Shown: one piece after another, positions 53,798-62,294 of the stretch
How the letters are laid out: each line of letters starts with the position of its first letter
How positions within the stretch are numbered: position 1 is the first letter of the stretch
Assembly (NCBI GenBank): GCA_051414805.1
Contig: CP166702.1
Location: forward strand, 1,736,001 to 1,800,000
Source: Xenophilus sp003671765
GTDB lineage: Bacteria; Pseudomonadota; Gammaproteobacteria; Burkholderiales; Burkholderiaceae_C
Reading direction: 5' to 3'
Length of the DNA: 64,000 nucleotides
Program-made: the position numbers and the translations under genes
Notes under the pieces: model-generated
The model's database searches: none
Told to the model about the DNA's origin: nothing
The model's input: only the letters and a program-made list of their open reading frames with translations

Positions 53798-55467
53798 TCG
53801 TCGGCAATGCCCCCGCACGGGCTGCTCGGCGAGACAGACAAAAAAAAAGGGGCATCGAGCCCCTTTTTGTTTGCCTCGCTGTTGCCGGCTGGATCCTTGC
53901 GTTCGACAACTTCGCGTTCTGGAGGACGTTCGCGCAAGCACAGCCGGGAACAGCGCTTGACCAGTTCCTTGCAGGTGTCGGCCTGGCCGGCCTTCTGACC
54001 CTTGTCCTGGCCGGGCTCGTACGCTCGCTGATCGGCAACGTCGCAGGGCGCGCCATCGTCGGTCTGCTGTTGGTGCTCTCTGCGGCTGTCGCGCATCACA
54101 TCGACGCCTGGGGGATCGTGGTGGACCGCAACCTGATCCGGAACATCGCCGAAACGGACACGCGCGAGGTGCGGGAGCTCTTCACCTGGCTCGGCCTGGC
54201 AGACATCATGCTCCGGGGCATTCTCCCTGCAGTCTTGCTCTTTCTGGTGCCGATCCGGCCCACGTCAGTTCTGCGCGGGGCCGCGCATGTGGGCGTTCTC
54301 TTCATCGCTTCCGCTGCGATTGCAGCCGTCCTCGTGACGTGCCTGTATGGCACTCTGGCGACGACTTTCAGGAACCACAGGGAACTGCGGTTCCAACTGA
54401 TCCCCAGCAACTACATCAACGCTGTCTACGGACACTGGAAGGGCGCGTCGCCAGCGATCGCACTACCCGCGACTGTTGCGCCAGACGCGGCTCGAGCAAC
54501 GCCGCTCTCAACGCGGCCGAGGGTGCTGGTATTGATGGTGGGGGAGACGGCTCGCGCAGCCAACTTTTCCCTGGGTGGCTACCGTCGACCGACAAATCGC
54601 CGCCTGAACGGATCGGAGGCCATCTACTTCCCGCGCGTCAGCTCCTGTGGGACGGACACGGCCACCTCGCTTCCGTGCATGTTCTCGAATCTTGGCGCCG
54701 ACGGCTTCAGCGTCGCGGCCGCGGCCCAGAGGGAGAACGCACTGGACGTTCTCATGCGGGTAGGTGTACAGGTGACGTGGTTGGAAAACAACTCAGGATG
54801 CAAAGGCGTTTGCGCCCGAGTGCCGACGGAGGTCATGCCGGTCGTCGGGCCCTCGGGTCTTTGCAACGACAGCGGATGCCAGGACGAGGTGCTCATCGGC
54901 GCGCTACAACGCAAGCTGTCCTCCATCGACACGGATGCGCTTGTTGTACTGCATCTCATGGGCAGCCATGGCCCTTCCTACTTCAAGCGATACCCCGCAC
55001 CGGGCCCGTTTCAGCCAACTTGCGACACCAACCGGATCCAGACATGTGATCGCGAGGCCCTGATCAACACCTACGACAACACGATCGACTACACGAGCAA
55101 GGTCGTCGCCGATGCGATCAGAGTGGCCGCGGATCAAGCTGACAGGCTAGAGACCGCCGTCATCTATCTTTCTGATCATGGCGAAAGCCTTGGCGAGCGC
55201 AACATCTACCTTCACGGACTGCCGAAGTCGCTGGCGCCTCGTGAGCAGAGTGAGGTGCCGATGATTGGATGGGTGTCATCCGGCGCAGCTGCGGCATTGG
55301 AGGTGAAGCCGACGTGTCTGAGAGACGTGTCGGTCAAGCCTTACTCGCATGACAATCTGTTCCACACGTTGTTGGGCTTCCACGGTGTGAAGACAGCCGC
55401 CTATACGCCAAGCCTGGACATCTTCGCGATTGCTCGCGAAGGCCCCGGTTGCGGCACGCGGCCGTGA
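53794..55467 (+). CDS. eptA: Phosphoethanolamine-lipid A transferase
   Basis: GTG 53794 overlaps the upstream stop (GTGA) and gives 557 residues, the usual size. Four or five N-terminal TM helices precede a periplasmic sulfatase-fold domain. Motifs are LMVGETARAANFSLGGY (metal Glu), SCGTDTATSLPCMFSN (catalytic Thr), HLMGSHGPSYFKRY, and YLSDHGESLGERNIYLHG. Disulfide cysteines are present. It adds phosphoethanolamine to lipid A and lowers binding of cationic peptides. The first 20-odd codons overlap a terminator-like hairpin. Confidence 0.9.
   Translation: MIVGNAPARAARRDRQKKRGIEPLFVCLAVAGWILAFDNFAFWRTFAQAQPGTALDQFLAGVGLAGLLTLVLAGLVRSLIGNVAGRAIVGLLLVLSAAVAHHIDAWGIVVDRNLIRNIAETDTREVRELFTWLGLADIMLRGILPAVLLFLVPIRPTSVLRGAAHVGVLFIASAAIAAVLVTCLYGTLATTFRNHRELRFQLIPSNYINAVYGHWKGASPAIALPATVAPDAARATPLSTRPRVLVLMVGETARAANFSLGGYRRPTNRRLNGSEAIYFPRVSSCGTDTATSLPCMFSNLGADGFSVAAAAQRENALDVLMRVGVQVTWLENNSGCKGVCARVPTEVMPVVGPSGLCNDSGCQDEVLIGALQRKLSSIDTDALVVLHLMGSHGPSYFKRYPAPGPFQPTCDTNRIQTCDREALINTYDNTIDYTSKVVADAIRVAADQADRLETAVIYLSDHGESLGERNIYLHGLPKSLAPREQSEVPMIGWVSSGAAAALEVKPTCLRDVSVKPYSHDNLFHTLLGFHGVKTAAYTPSLDIFAIAREGPGCGTRP
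53844..53868. terminator. Terminator-like hairpin inside the 5' end of eptA
   Basis: AAAAAGGGGC and GCCCCTTTTT pair perfectly over ten bases around ATCGA. With flanking A and T runs it could work in both directions. It lies 47-71 bases after the DUF4148 stop and within the first codons of the transferase frame. Confidence 0.85.
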
Positions 55468-55481
55468 TCAGATCGTGGTGC

Positions 55482-56786
55482 TCACGCCACTCGCATCGAC
55501 AGGCCGATCTGCGTGACGCCAGCTTCGCTGCGCGCAAACGTCTGGCCGTCGTGCATCCGTGCGATCGCCGCGACAATCGCCAGTCCGAGTCCGTGGTGGT
55601 TTGCAGATCCCGCCCGCGAGGGCTCAGCGCGATAGAAGCGCTCGAAGAGGCGCGGCAACGATTCCTGTGCGATTGCTGGGCCGCGGTTGTGGACGGTCAA
55701 GATCACCTGCTCGCCCGCACGTTCAATCGTGACAAGGATTTCCGTGCTCGCATCCGCGTAACGCTTGGCATTGCTGACCAGATTGGACACGGCCCTACGA
55801 ACCAAGCCCGTATCCATCGCGAGTAGCTCCTCTCCGTAAACTCTGAGGGTCAGGCCGACATCCTCCAGCGCAGCCTCCTGGAACTCGGCAACGGCCCGTA
55901 CCTGATCAGCCAAGCTCTCCGGGACGCCGCGGCGAGCCTTAGCACCGCGGTCCGCCTTGGAAAGAAAGAGCATGTCGGACACGATGGTGGTCAGCCGTCT
56001 TGCCTCCTCGAGTTGGGAGGCAAGGGCATCTTTCAGCTCCTCTTCAGAGCGGTCTTGACCGAGCTCGACCTCGACCTGTGCAATCATGTTTGACAGCGGG
56101 GTCCTCAGTTCATGGGCCACGTCGGCATTGAACGCCTCCAATTGGGCGTACGCGGCCTCGACACGTTCAAGCAGTCCATTGAACTGAAGGATCCACGGGC
56201 GTACCTCGCTGGCATAGCCGGCTGGATCGATTCGGTGACCAGGCTGGTCTGGGCCTGCGGCCCCGGTTTCCTCGGCCAAGCGCTTCAGGGGACGCAAACC
56301 ACGACGTACCAGAAGCATCCCTGTCGAGGCCACCACTGCAGTCCCTAGCCCGGCAGCGCCTACGAGAGTCCAAGCGAGGCGCCACAGGAGGACTTTGTCG
56401 CTGCCGATGTCAAGGCTCATCTCCAACTCGACCTGCGCTCCATCGACTGAAGCGCCAGAGAGCAACGAGGTGCGGGTCTGCCAGGTTTCCCCAGTTGGGC
56501 GGGCACTGGAAACATAGAGCGTTTCCGCACCCGCGCGCAACGTTACGCCGGCGTCAGAGTGAGACTGAAAGTAGTCGTCCAGTTTGTGACGCAGTGCGTT
56601 GCGATTGAGCGGTTCGATGGTCTCCTTTGCCACGCGCTGCACGATATCCACGTGGCGTGCAAACTCCTCTTGCTGCTTGAGCTGAAAGCTCCAGCGTGTC
56701 GCGGCATAGACGCCAGCGCATACCAAGCTCAGGCCAATGAACGTCTGTACGGCAAACCAGCGTGAGAGGGTCGTCTGGATCGACAT
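55482..56786 (-). CDS. czcS: CzcS-type metal-sensing histidine kinase
   Basis: The 434-residue kinase has two TM helices (about 10-30 and 135-160) around a periplasmic sensor and a HAMP segment. The DHp box is FNADVAHELRTPLSNM with the phospho-His, and the ATPase domain has NLVSNAKRYA and HGLGLAIVAAI. It is transcribed with czcR, 3 bp apart. It should sense periplasmic zinc, cadmium or cobalt. Confidence 0.92.
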   Translation of the reverse strand: MSIQTTLSRWFAVQTFIGLSLVCAGVYAATRWSFQLKQQEEFARHVDIVQRVAKETIEPLNRNALRHKLDDYFQSHSDAGVTLRAGAETLYVSSARPTGETWQTRTSLLSGASVDGAQVELEMSLDIGSDKVLLWRLAWTLVGAAGLGTAVVASTGMLLVRRGLRPLKRLAEETGAAGPDQPGHRIDPAGYASEVRPWILQFNGLLERVEAAYAQLEAFNADVAHELRTPLSNMIAQVEVELGQDRSEEELKDALASQLEEARRLTTIVSDMLFLSKADRGAKARRGVPESLADQVRAVAEFQEAALEDVGLTLRVYGEELLAMDTGLVRRAVSNLVSNAKRYADASTEILVTIERAGEQVILTVHNRGPAIAQESLPRLFERFYRAEPSRAGSANHHGLGLAIVAAIARMHDGQTFARSEAGVTQIGLSMRVA

Positions 56787-56789
56787 GCG

Positions 56790-57470
56790 TCAGGCGTCGC
56801 TGGCTCGGTGTTCGAGCACATAGCCCATCCCGCGAACCGTGTGCAGCAGCTTGTCGTCGAAGGGGTCATCGATCTTGCTGCGCAAACGCCTGACGGCGAC
56901 TTCCACGACATTGGTTTCGCTGTCGAAATTCATGCCCCAGACTTGGTCGGCGAGGACGGCGCGGGAAAGCACCTGTCCTTGTCGGCGCAGCAGTAATGAG
57001 AGGAGCGCAAACTCTTTGGCGGTTAGGTCCAGGCGCTTTCCTGCGCGCGTGGCGCGTCGAGTTGTCAGGTCGAGTTGCAGGTCTGACAGCGCGTATCGGG
57101 TGGCCTCCTGCATCGGGCTGCGCCGCAAAAGCGCTCGCACGCGCGCCAGAAGCTCCGTGAAAGCGAACGGTTTGGCGAGGTAGTCGTCGGCACCCCCTTC
57201 CAAGCCTCGTACGCGGTCGGCGACATCGTCCCGCGCAGTGAGCATCAGCACGGGTACCTTGCTGGACTTGCGCAGTTCCTGAAGGACGGCAAAGCCATCC
57301 ATGCCGGGCAGCATGATGTCCAGCACGATGGCGTCATAGTTCCCGGTCTGGGCGAGAGCCAGCCCGTGAGGCCCCTCTCGGGCCAGTTCTACGTTGAATC
57401 CGCTCTCGACAAGGCCCTTGCGAAGGTAGTCACCGAGCTTCTCTTCGTCTTCGACCACTAACAGATGCAT
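56790..57470 (-). CDS. czcR: CzcR-type OmpR-family response regulator
   Basis: The 226-residue regulator has a receiver domain with Asp51 (VLDIMLPG), Thr/Lys at the usual places (MLTARD, LAKPF) and a C-terminal winged helix (about 130-226). It is the partner of czcS. An operator-like palindrome starts 34 bp upstream of its ATG. Confidence 0.95.
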   Translation of the reverse strand: MHLLVVEDEEKLGDYLRKGLVESGFNVELAREGPHGLALAQTGNYDAIVLDIMLPGMDGFAVLQELRKSSKVPVLMLTARDDVADRVRGLEGGADDYLAKPFAFTELLARVRALLRRSPMQEATRYALSDLQLDLTTRRATRAGKRLDLTAKEFALLSLLLRRQGQVLSRAVLADQVWGMNFDSETNVVEVAVRRLRSKIDDPFDDKLLHTVRGMGYVLEHRASDA

Positions 57471-57503
57471 GTGTCAATCGTATCGCTCGTCGGGCAAGGG
57501 GCC

Positions 57504-57523
57504 AGATTACATTCCTGTCATCC
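57504..57523. promoter_or_regulatory. CzcR-type operator upstream of czcRS
   Basis: AGATTACA-TTCC-TGTCATCC keeps the left half-site of the czcD palindrome exactly and the right half in 6 of 8 positions. It is placed for autoregulation of czcR. Confidence 0.55.
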
Positions 57524-57559
57524 GGGAGCAAGCGGCGCAACGGCCGCTCGCGAGCATCC

Positions 57560-57964
57560 TCATTGCGCACGCGGCACGCTCACTTGAGCGGCTTGGCTGG
57601 CGCGGATACTGTTGAAGGCCTGCATGGCGCTCTTGTACGCGGGCCCCATGCTGTCCATGCCAACCTCGCCGTAGGCAATTTGCGACATGCCCGAGGCGAC
57701 CCAAGCCACGGCTTCGGCACTGACCTGTGCGCGGGACTTTTGACCGACCTGAACGCTGGCGCGCGGGTTGCCTTCGGGATATCCCACCGTGAGTGCGGTG
57801 GCCATCCACTGACGCGTTTGAGTGGCCACGTCACCAGCGGATGCTTGTGCGGTCAGCGGCTGCGGGCGGGGATCGCCCTCGGCGTAGTTGCCAGCGAACG
57901 CAGGCGCGCATGCAAGGGTCGCGGTGGAAGCAAAAATGGCAATGGCCTTGGCGGTGATTTGCAT
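57560..57964 (-). CDS. DUF4148-type exported protein
   Basis: The 134-residue product has a signal peptide (about 1-24) and a helical mature part with YAEGDPRPQP and VGYPEGNPRASVQVGQKSR, repeat-like elements of DUF4148 proteins. ATG 57964 fits the signal peptide better than 57991. A CzcR-like palindrome lies 93 bp upstream, so it may belong to the czc regulon. Confidence 0.75.
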   Translation of the reverse strand: MQITAKAIAIFASTATLACAPAFAGNYAEGDPRPQPLTAQASAGDVATQTRQWMATALTVGYPEGNPRASVQVGQKSRAQVSAEAVAWVASGMSQIAYGEVGMDSMGPAYKSAMQAFNSIRASQAAQVSVPRAQ

Positions 57965-58056
57965 TTGGGGAGTCCTTTCAGTTGGTTGCAAGCGCTATGG
58001 ATCTAAGCGCCATGACTGAACTTTAGGAAGTTGGACAGCCAAAACTCCGACCGTCG

Positions 58057-58074
58057 GATTACGAATGCGTCATC
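58057..58074. promoter_or_regulatory. CzcR-type operator upstream of DUF4148 gene
   Basis: GATTACG-AATG-CGTCATC is an inverted repeat of 7 + 4 + 7 with one mismatch, close to the sites at 44840 and 57504. Confidence 0.5.
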
Positions 58075-58351
58075 TGCGAGGGCATTGGCTGAAAGAGCTG
58101 ATGCCACGCTGAAGTCGGGGCCGGCGGGCTCGGAACACCGAGCTTTGCAGGTAGGTCGGCTCGTCTTGCCCAGTGGCCAGATCCTCCTTGAGTTCCTGGT
58201 AAATGCAGCTGCACACCGACTTCGAAGCGCCCGAATTCATGCATCCCGCCATGAAGTCCTTCTCGGCCTTGCCGCCGCAGCCGCCGAGCAGTAAGAGCGC
58301 GCAAGCGCCTAGGACGCCAAGGGCGGTCACTGTCGACCGTGGCGCGCTCAT
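58070..58351 (-). CDS. Small lipoprotein, Cys-rich
   Basis: The 93-residue product has a hydrophobic signal and lipobox (LLLLGGC, about residue 25), then FMAGCMNSGASKSVCSCIYQEL with several cysteines. The tail from about residue 65 is Arg-rich and less typical, so the C-terminus may be altered. It overlaps the preceding membrane-protein gene by 4 bp (ATGA). Function unknown. Confidence 0.65.
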   Translation of the reverse strand: MSAPRSTVTALGVLGACALLLLGGCGGKAEKDFMAGCMNSGASKSVCSCIYQELKEDLATGQDEPTYLQSSVFRARRPRLQRGISSFSQCPRR

Positions 58352-58578
58352 CGCGAGCCTCCGCGAGTGAAAAGCACGATGGCGATCACCACCACGACCA
58401 TGATCAGCCCGCCGACCGCGACGCCGGCGCTTGGAAAGAGCACGAAAGGCCAGAAGATCGCCCGTCCCAGGTTGTAGGCGAACCCGCGGTAGGCCAGGGC
58501 GCCCCAGTTGGCCAGGTAGATCGCGAAGCCCAGGGCGATCACGAAGTACCCGGCGATGAGTCTAGATTTGAGAGTCAT
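58348..58578 (-). CDS. Small integral membrane protein, 76 aa
   Basis: ATG 58578 gives a protein with two hydrophobic helices (about 8-25 and 45-70) and a basic C-terminus (FTRGGSR). An ATG 12 bases earlier is possible. It is translationally coupled to the lipoprotein gene. Unknown function. Confidence 0.65.
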   Translation of the reverse strand: MTLKSRLIAGYFVIALGFAIYLANWGALAYRGFAYNLGRAIFWPFVLFPSAGVAVGGLIMVVVVIAIVLFTRGGSR

Positions 58579-58654
58579 GAGTGAATGCAAGTGAAAATGA
58601 AGAAAATGGAAGGCGCGAAGCCGGTCCTTCGATCAGGCGCGCTGCGTTCGGCGT

Positions 58655-59005
58655 TCAGGAGCCTGGCGTCTTCGGGCAGGCCACCTGCTTGACCGAGCGC
58701 GCACCGCTCTTGTCCAGAGCGGCGTTGAACACCACATTGGCTTCCGTCTCGGTCTCCAGGGCCACGCAAGCGCCGGCCTTGAGGTCGTGGTCCACGAAGA
58801 ACTGGTAGACGGCTTCTTCGTCGCCCTGAGCGCCGACCACCAGTCGCCCGCGATGGGTAGCCAGCACCATTTCGGTGCCCTCATTGCGAAAAGCCGGTGC
58901 GGCGGTGAGTCGCACCGTCGTCGGCCAGGCGCCGGCGGCGCCAGCGGTGCAGAGAAGCAGCAGCGCTGCCATAGCCCGAAGGCGCTGTCGAATTGAAGTT
59001 CGCAT
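58655..59005 (-). CDS. Small exported hypothetical protein
   Basis: ATG 59005 gives 116 residues with a basic, hydrophobic signal peptide (about 1-26). The mature part has EEAVYQFFVDHDLKAGACVALE and a C-terminal CPKTPGS. The two cysteines may form a disulfide. The family is unknown to me. Confidence 0.6.
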   Translation of the reverse strand: MRTSIRQRLRAMAALLLLCTAGAAGAWPTTVRLTAAPAFRNEGTEMVLATHRGRLVVGAQGDEEAVYQFFVDHDLKAGACVALETETEANVVFNAALDKSGARSVKQVACPKTPGS

Positions 59006-59067
59006 GATTCGATGCGCCCAGGCAGGCGCCCTCAAGTTGATGAACAGTGGATCAACAACGGCGCCGT

Positions 59068-59496
59068 TCAGAACGCCCGGCACATCGTGGCCTTGCGTCC
59101 TGCGGGAATGGCTTGCGCCGCGCCCGTGGCCGAGAAAGCCACCGTCTTGCCCGCGAAGCTCACCGTCGCCGGCCCCTTGCGCAGTGCCTCCAGCAGGCTG
59201 AAGTAGTTGTCAGCGCCCACACGCGAGCCGCCCTGGACCGGGCCATCCCAGGTCTGTTGCCCTACTTTGACCTTGAACTGCGTCACTTCCCGGCCAGTCG
59301 GGATGTCCAACAGGGTGATGGAGGACGCAGCGTCCTCGCTGGTGAGGCACGACACATAGAGCCGTAGATTCCCCTGATCCACGAAGAACTCGTGGTTGCC
59401 CTGGCCGAAGCCGTGCGTCCAGCGGCCCTCGGCCGCCTGGACAGGACTCGACGCAAGCCCGGTCAGTGCACACAGCGCGATAAGAAGTGATTTCAT
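59068..59496 (-). CDS. Exported hypothetical protein, 142 aa
   Basis: ATG 59496 follows AAGGAGGGAG. A signal peptide (1-22) is followed by a beta-rich protein with DQGNLRLYVSCLTSEDAASSI and an SCL...TMCRAF cysteine pair. Unknown function. It belongs to a run of small leftward genes at 57.5-59.7 kb that look like cargo of a conjugative element. Confidence 0.65.
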   Translation of the reverse strand: MKSLLIALCALTGLASSPVQAAEGRWTHGFGQGNHEFFVDQGNLRLYVSCLTSEDAASSITLLDIPTGREVTQFKVKVGQQTWDGPVQGGSRVGADNYFSLLEALRKGPATVSFAGKTVAFSATGAAQAIPAGRKATMCRAF

Positions 59497-59585
59497 GACT
59501 CCCTCCTTGGAGTGGTTGGTAAAAGTGAGTGCGCCCACGGGCGGTCAGCAAGACGCTCCGTGCCGTGGAAAACCGCGCCGACACC

Positions 59586-59714
59586 TCAGCGCGGGATCGG
59601 AACGCTCAAAACAAGGATCAGCAGCACCAGGCCCAAGAGCCATCGGCCGGTCGTGGTCTGGGTGACCAGCCAGCCGCCGGCGGCGTAAAAGAGAACGGTC
59701 GCCAGGACCCTCAT
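59586..59714 (-). CDS. 42-aa membrane peptide
   Basis: ATG 59714 is preceded by GAGGAGGAG and the frame ends at 59586. The peptide is almost wholly hydrophobic with two helices (about 4-17 and 25-38) separated by a short polar turn TQTTTGR. The strong ribosome site makes it a likely real gene. It lies 90 bp upstream of the exported-protein gene on the same strand. Confidence 0.6.
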   Translation of the reverse strand: MRVLATVLFYAAGGWLVTQTTTGRWLLGLVLLILVLSVPIPR

Positions 59715-59791
59715 GGAAACTCCTCCTCGAACCAGTGCGCCAGCCGGACTGGGGTGGCGCTACGTCCTGTTCGCAAATGTTAACGGTACTT

Positions 59792-59817
59792 AAACACCGT
59801 GTATTCAAACACGTTGT
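59792..59817 (+). promoter_or_regulatory. Direct-repeat operator before XRE regulator
   Basis: AAACACCGTGT (59792-59802) and AAACACGTTGT (59807-59817) are near-identical 11-mers 15 bp apart, each with an internal ACAC/GTGT dyad. They sit 18 bp before the start of an XRE-type gene, as expected for autoregulation. Confidence 0.6.
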
Positions 59818-59834
59818 AAAAAGAGCATGCGCGG

Positions 59835-60167
59835 ATGCCTCGCTCCTCCGCCAAGTCGCTCACCTTGCGTCAGGTCTTCGCGCGCAACGTGCGTCTGGTG
59901 CGCGTGAACGCCGGCCGATCCCAGGAGGACGTGGCCGATCAGGCGCAGCTGGACCGCACTTTCATCGGCTCGCTGGAGCGCGGCGAGCGCAACATCTCCA
60001 TCGACAACATCGAGCGCATTGCCGGGGTGATTGGCGTGCCCGCTTATGAACTGCTGCACCCGGACCTGCCCAAGGCGCGCGGCTTGGATGAGACCCTCAC
60101 GCGCGCTCCCCGGACGCAGAGGCTGTACACCGCCGCGCCCAAGAAGCGGCTCGGCAAGGGCGGCTAG
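59835..60167 (+). CDS. XRE-family transcriptional regulator
   Basis: The 110-residue protein has a typical helix-turn-helix (about 12-70): FARNVRLVRVNAGRSQEDVADQAQ then FIGSLERGERNISIDNIERIAGVIG. It resembles restriction-modification controllers and element regulators. The stop overlaps by 4 bp the end of the convergent next gene. Probably autoregulated by the repeats upstream. Confidence 0.87.
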   Translation: MPRSSAKSLTLRQVFARNVRLVRVNAGRSQEDVADQAQLDRTFIGSLERGERNISIDNIERIAGVIGVPAYELLHPDLPKARGLDETLTRAPRTQRLYTAAPKKRLGKGG

Positions 60168-60796
60168 GCGGGAGCCGGGCGGCGCAGGGCGAAGAAGCCC
60201 GTGAGCTGCACGGTTGCGATCTGGCCATCCAAGCCCCGGTAGGTGAGGGCCGAGGTCGAAGCCCCTGTGCGGTGCCTGAGCTGCAGCCGTGCGTTGTGCC
60301 CCGTGCCCCAGGGCTCGGGCCATAGGGCGTCCAGCAGGAGCAGGGCGCTCGGCCTGCCATGGCGCTGCGCATCGACGCTCTCGAACTCCCAGCCCACCAC
60401 CAGGGGCCAGCGCACCGTGCCGAGCCATTGGAGGCCTGCCAGGAAAACCGTGGGCGTCGCCGGAGCGGTTGGAACGATGCCTGCACCGTCCAACCAGATC
60501 GCTTCCAGCGACGGTGCCATGGAGCGGACAAGGTTCGACATGGCTGCCGCGTCGACGTGGGAGCCGCCTTGGTCTCGCCATTGGGCAACTGGCGTCGCCG
60601 AAGCGCCCAAGAGCGCCGCCGCCGTGGTCAATGCCATCCTGACGGCTGCCAGCTCTCCACGCACCTGCCGAAACCCCAGCCTGCGCCAGCGCGCCCGCGT
60701 TCCTTCAGGCGCCCGGACCATCAGCTCCCGCTCGAACCGCAGTCCAGGAATGAACTGGTGCACGAGCCCCTCTGGCGAATCAACCGGTCGGCGCAT
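60164..60796 (-). CDS. Hypothetical element-encoded protein
   Basis: ATG 60796 gives 210 residues; the longer frame to 61003 is a shadow of the next gene. It starts 17 bp inside the end of the directionality-like gene, so they are coupled. Two or three Trp/Gly-rich beta segments and a GLVHQFIPGLRFERELMV start are seen; I do not recognise the family. It probably belongs to the conjugative element core. Confidence 0.6.
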   Translation of the reverse strand: MRRPVDSPEGLVHQFIPGLRFERELMVRAPEGTRARWRRLGFRQVRGELAAVRMALTTAAALLGASATPVAQWRDQGGSHVDAAAMSNLVRSMAPSLEAIWLDGAGIVPTAPATPTVFLAGLQWLGTVRWPLVVGWEFESVDAQRHGRPSALLLLDALWPEPWGTGHNARLQLRHRTGASTSALTYRGLDGQIATVQLTGFFALRRPAPA

Positions 60797-61739
60797 GGCT
60801 GTCCTTCGAGGTGGTGCCGACGAGTCGGTCCATCTTCTCGCGCAGCGACGGTGCCGGCCTGGGGCTTGTCGACGAGTGCGCTGCCTGTGGCGAAGCGGCA
60901 CCGTCTGTAGATTCTTCCGGATAGAACTCTTCCACCACAGTGGTGCCTTCTTCAGCCGATTCCTCGAAAGCACCGGCCGCAAAGCCCTGCCGCGCCGCTT
61001 CATCCAGCGCCGCCTGGTCCAATCCCGCCTCCTTTCGGCTGAGTAGCTCCGCTCGCGCCGCTTCCAAGGCCTGCGCCAGTGTTTGTCTCGCGCGTACCGT
61101 CAGGTCCACGTAGTAGATCGGCGCCCGGTGCGATTGGGCCGTGGACTTCCCGCGCAGCCGGAGTTCCAGCGGCAGCGCCGACAGATGCCCGCCTGCGACA
61201 GCCTGGAAGTACCGCAGCCGCGCAGCCAGCGTCCGAATGCTGTTGAACCCCGTGGTCCGGAAGATGAACGTCGCCAGCGGATCTCCCGGATCGTCTCCAG
61301 CGTCCACCCTCACGTTCAGTCGCCCAAAGGGCTTGCACCCCGCCTTGGCGCCCAGCTCGCACCCTTCGGGCGAAGGGCAGGGCAGGGCCTGCACGCCCGA
61401 GGTGGTGGAGCGCTTGCAGGTCTCCCCGTTGCCCACGCACAGCGGCCGGCCCGTCACCCGGTCGAAAACGCTGTAGCTCGCCCGGAGGTTGAGGTCGGGA
61501 TCGTCGAAGAGCAGGCGCACCGGGATGGCGCGCAGCTTCCTGGCGCCGGCATCGCCGGAGAGCTTCTTGCGCAGCAGATCGTCAACTGGGTGAACGATCC
61601 ATTGCCCTTGAATCTGCACCTGCGTCGTGAGCGTGAACTCATCGTCCTTCTCGGGGAGGCGCTTGCCGTCCTTGACGACGGTCTTGCCGATGGCGATTCG
61701 CCCGAGGATGGGCGGCGTCAGGGCTAATCCTTTGAGCAT
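60780..61739 (-). CDS. Recombination-directionality-factor-like protein of an ICE
   Basis: The 319-residue product has MLKGLALTPPILGRIAIGK, a start I associate with the phage/ICE 'hydrolase or metal-binding' RDF-like family. It has several cysteines (CVGNGETCKR, CPSPEGCELGAKAGCKPFGRL) that can bind zinc, and an acidic, Ser/Pro-rich tail. In PFGI-1/ICEclc-type elements it sits with DUF2958, YqaJ and DUF932 genes as here. Whether it acts in excision is unproven. Confidence 0.78.
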   Translation of the reverse strand: MLKGLALTPPILGRIAIGKTVVKDGKRLPEKDDEFTLTTQVQIQGQWIVHPVDDLLRKKLSGDAGARKLRAIPVRLLFDDPDLNLRASYSVFDRVTGRPLCVGNGETCKRSTTSGVQALPCPSPEGCELGAKAGCKPFGRLNVRVDAGDDPGDPLATFIFRTTGFNSIRTLAARLRYFQAVAGGHLSALPLELRLRGKSTAQSHRAPIYYVDLTVRARQTLAQALEAARAELLSRKEAGLDQAALDEAARQGFAAGAFEESAEEGTTVVEEFYPEESTDGAASPQAAHSSTSPRPAPSLREKMDRLVGTTSKDSHAPTG

Positions 61740-61914
61740 GGAAATCCTTGATTAGAAAATGACCACGCCCGGAGAGCCAGGCGAAGTCGTGAAGGGATCG
61801 AGACTGGCCGACGTGCAGTCGTCTGGCCGGCCCACTCCCTTCAAGCCGCACGGGAGCGGGTGCTGGTGAACCCCGGCGGCACGGGGTAGGGCGCCTCAGC
61901 GCCCAGCGGCGATG

Positions 61915-62265
61915 TCAGACCACGATGCGCCCGGCCGCCAGCGCCGCGCGCGTGTAGGCGCTGAGCGGCCGGTCGGCCGCGAACGCGATGTCGCGCTCGA
62001 TGCGCAGGCCCCAGGGCCCGCGCAGCCCTTCCAGCTCGCCCAGCGCCACGTACCCCAACTCCGGAAAACCCAGCCCCAGGTCGCACAGCCCGAATGCAAT
62101 CCGGGTATTGGGGTCGAGTTCGGTGAGCAGCCACACTGCGTGGGCGTCCGGCGTGAACAGCCGCACCACCGGTCGGGGATCGGTGTCGACCGGCTCGTCC
62201 TGGGGCCGCTCGGGGAGGGTGGCGCGCCAGTTGGCCACCAGCGCCGCGTGGTCCTCGGCCGTCAA
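61915..62265 (-). CDS. DUF2958 protein
   Basis: The frame contains VVRLFTPDAHAVWLLTELDP, AFGLCDLGLGFPELGYVALGELE and LRGPWGLRIERDI, the DUF2958 signature. No ATG fits; TTG 62265 (LTAEDHAALVANW) is the first possible start and gives 116 residues. It lies 30 bp after the YqaJ gene. Role in the element is unknown. Confidence 0.8.
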   Translation of the reverse strand: MTAEDHAALVANWRATLPERPQDEPVDTDPRPVVRLFTPDAHAVWLLTELDPNTRIAFGLCDLGLGFPELGYVALGELEGLRGPWGLRIERDIAFAADRPLSAYTRAALAAGRIVV

Positions 62266-62294
62266 GAGCGGCGAGGGCGATGGCCCGACGGCGC

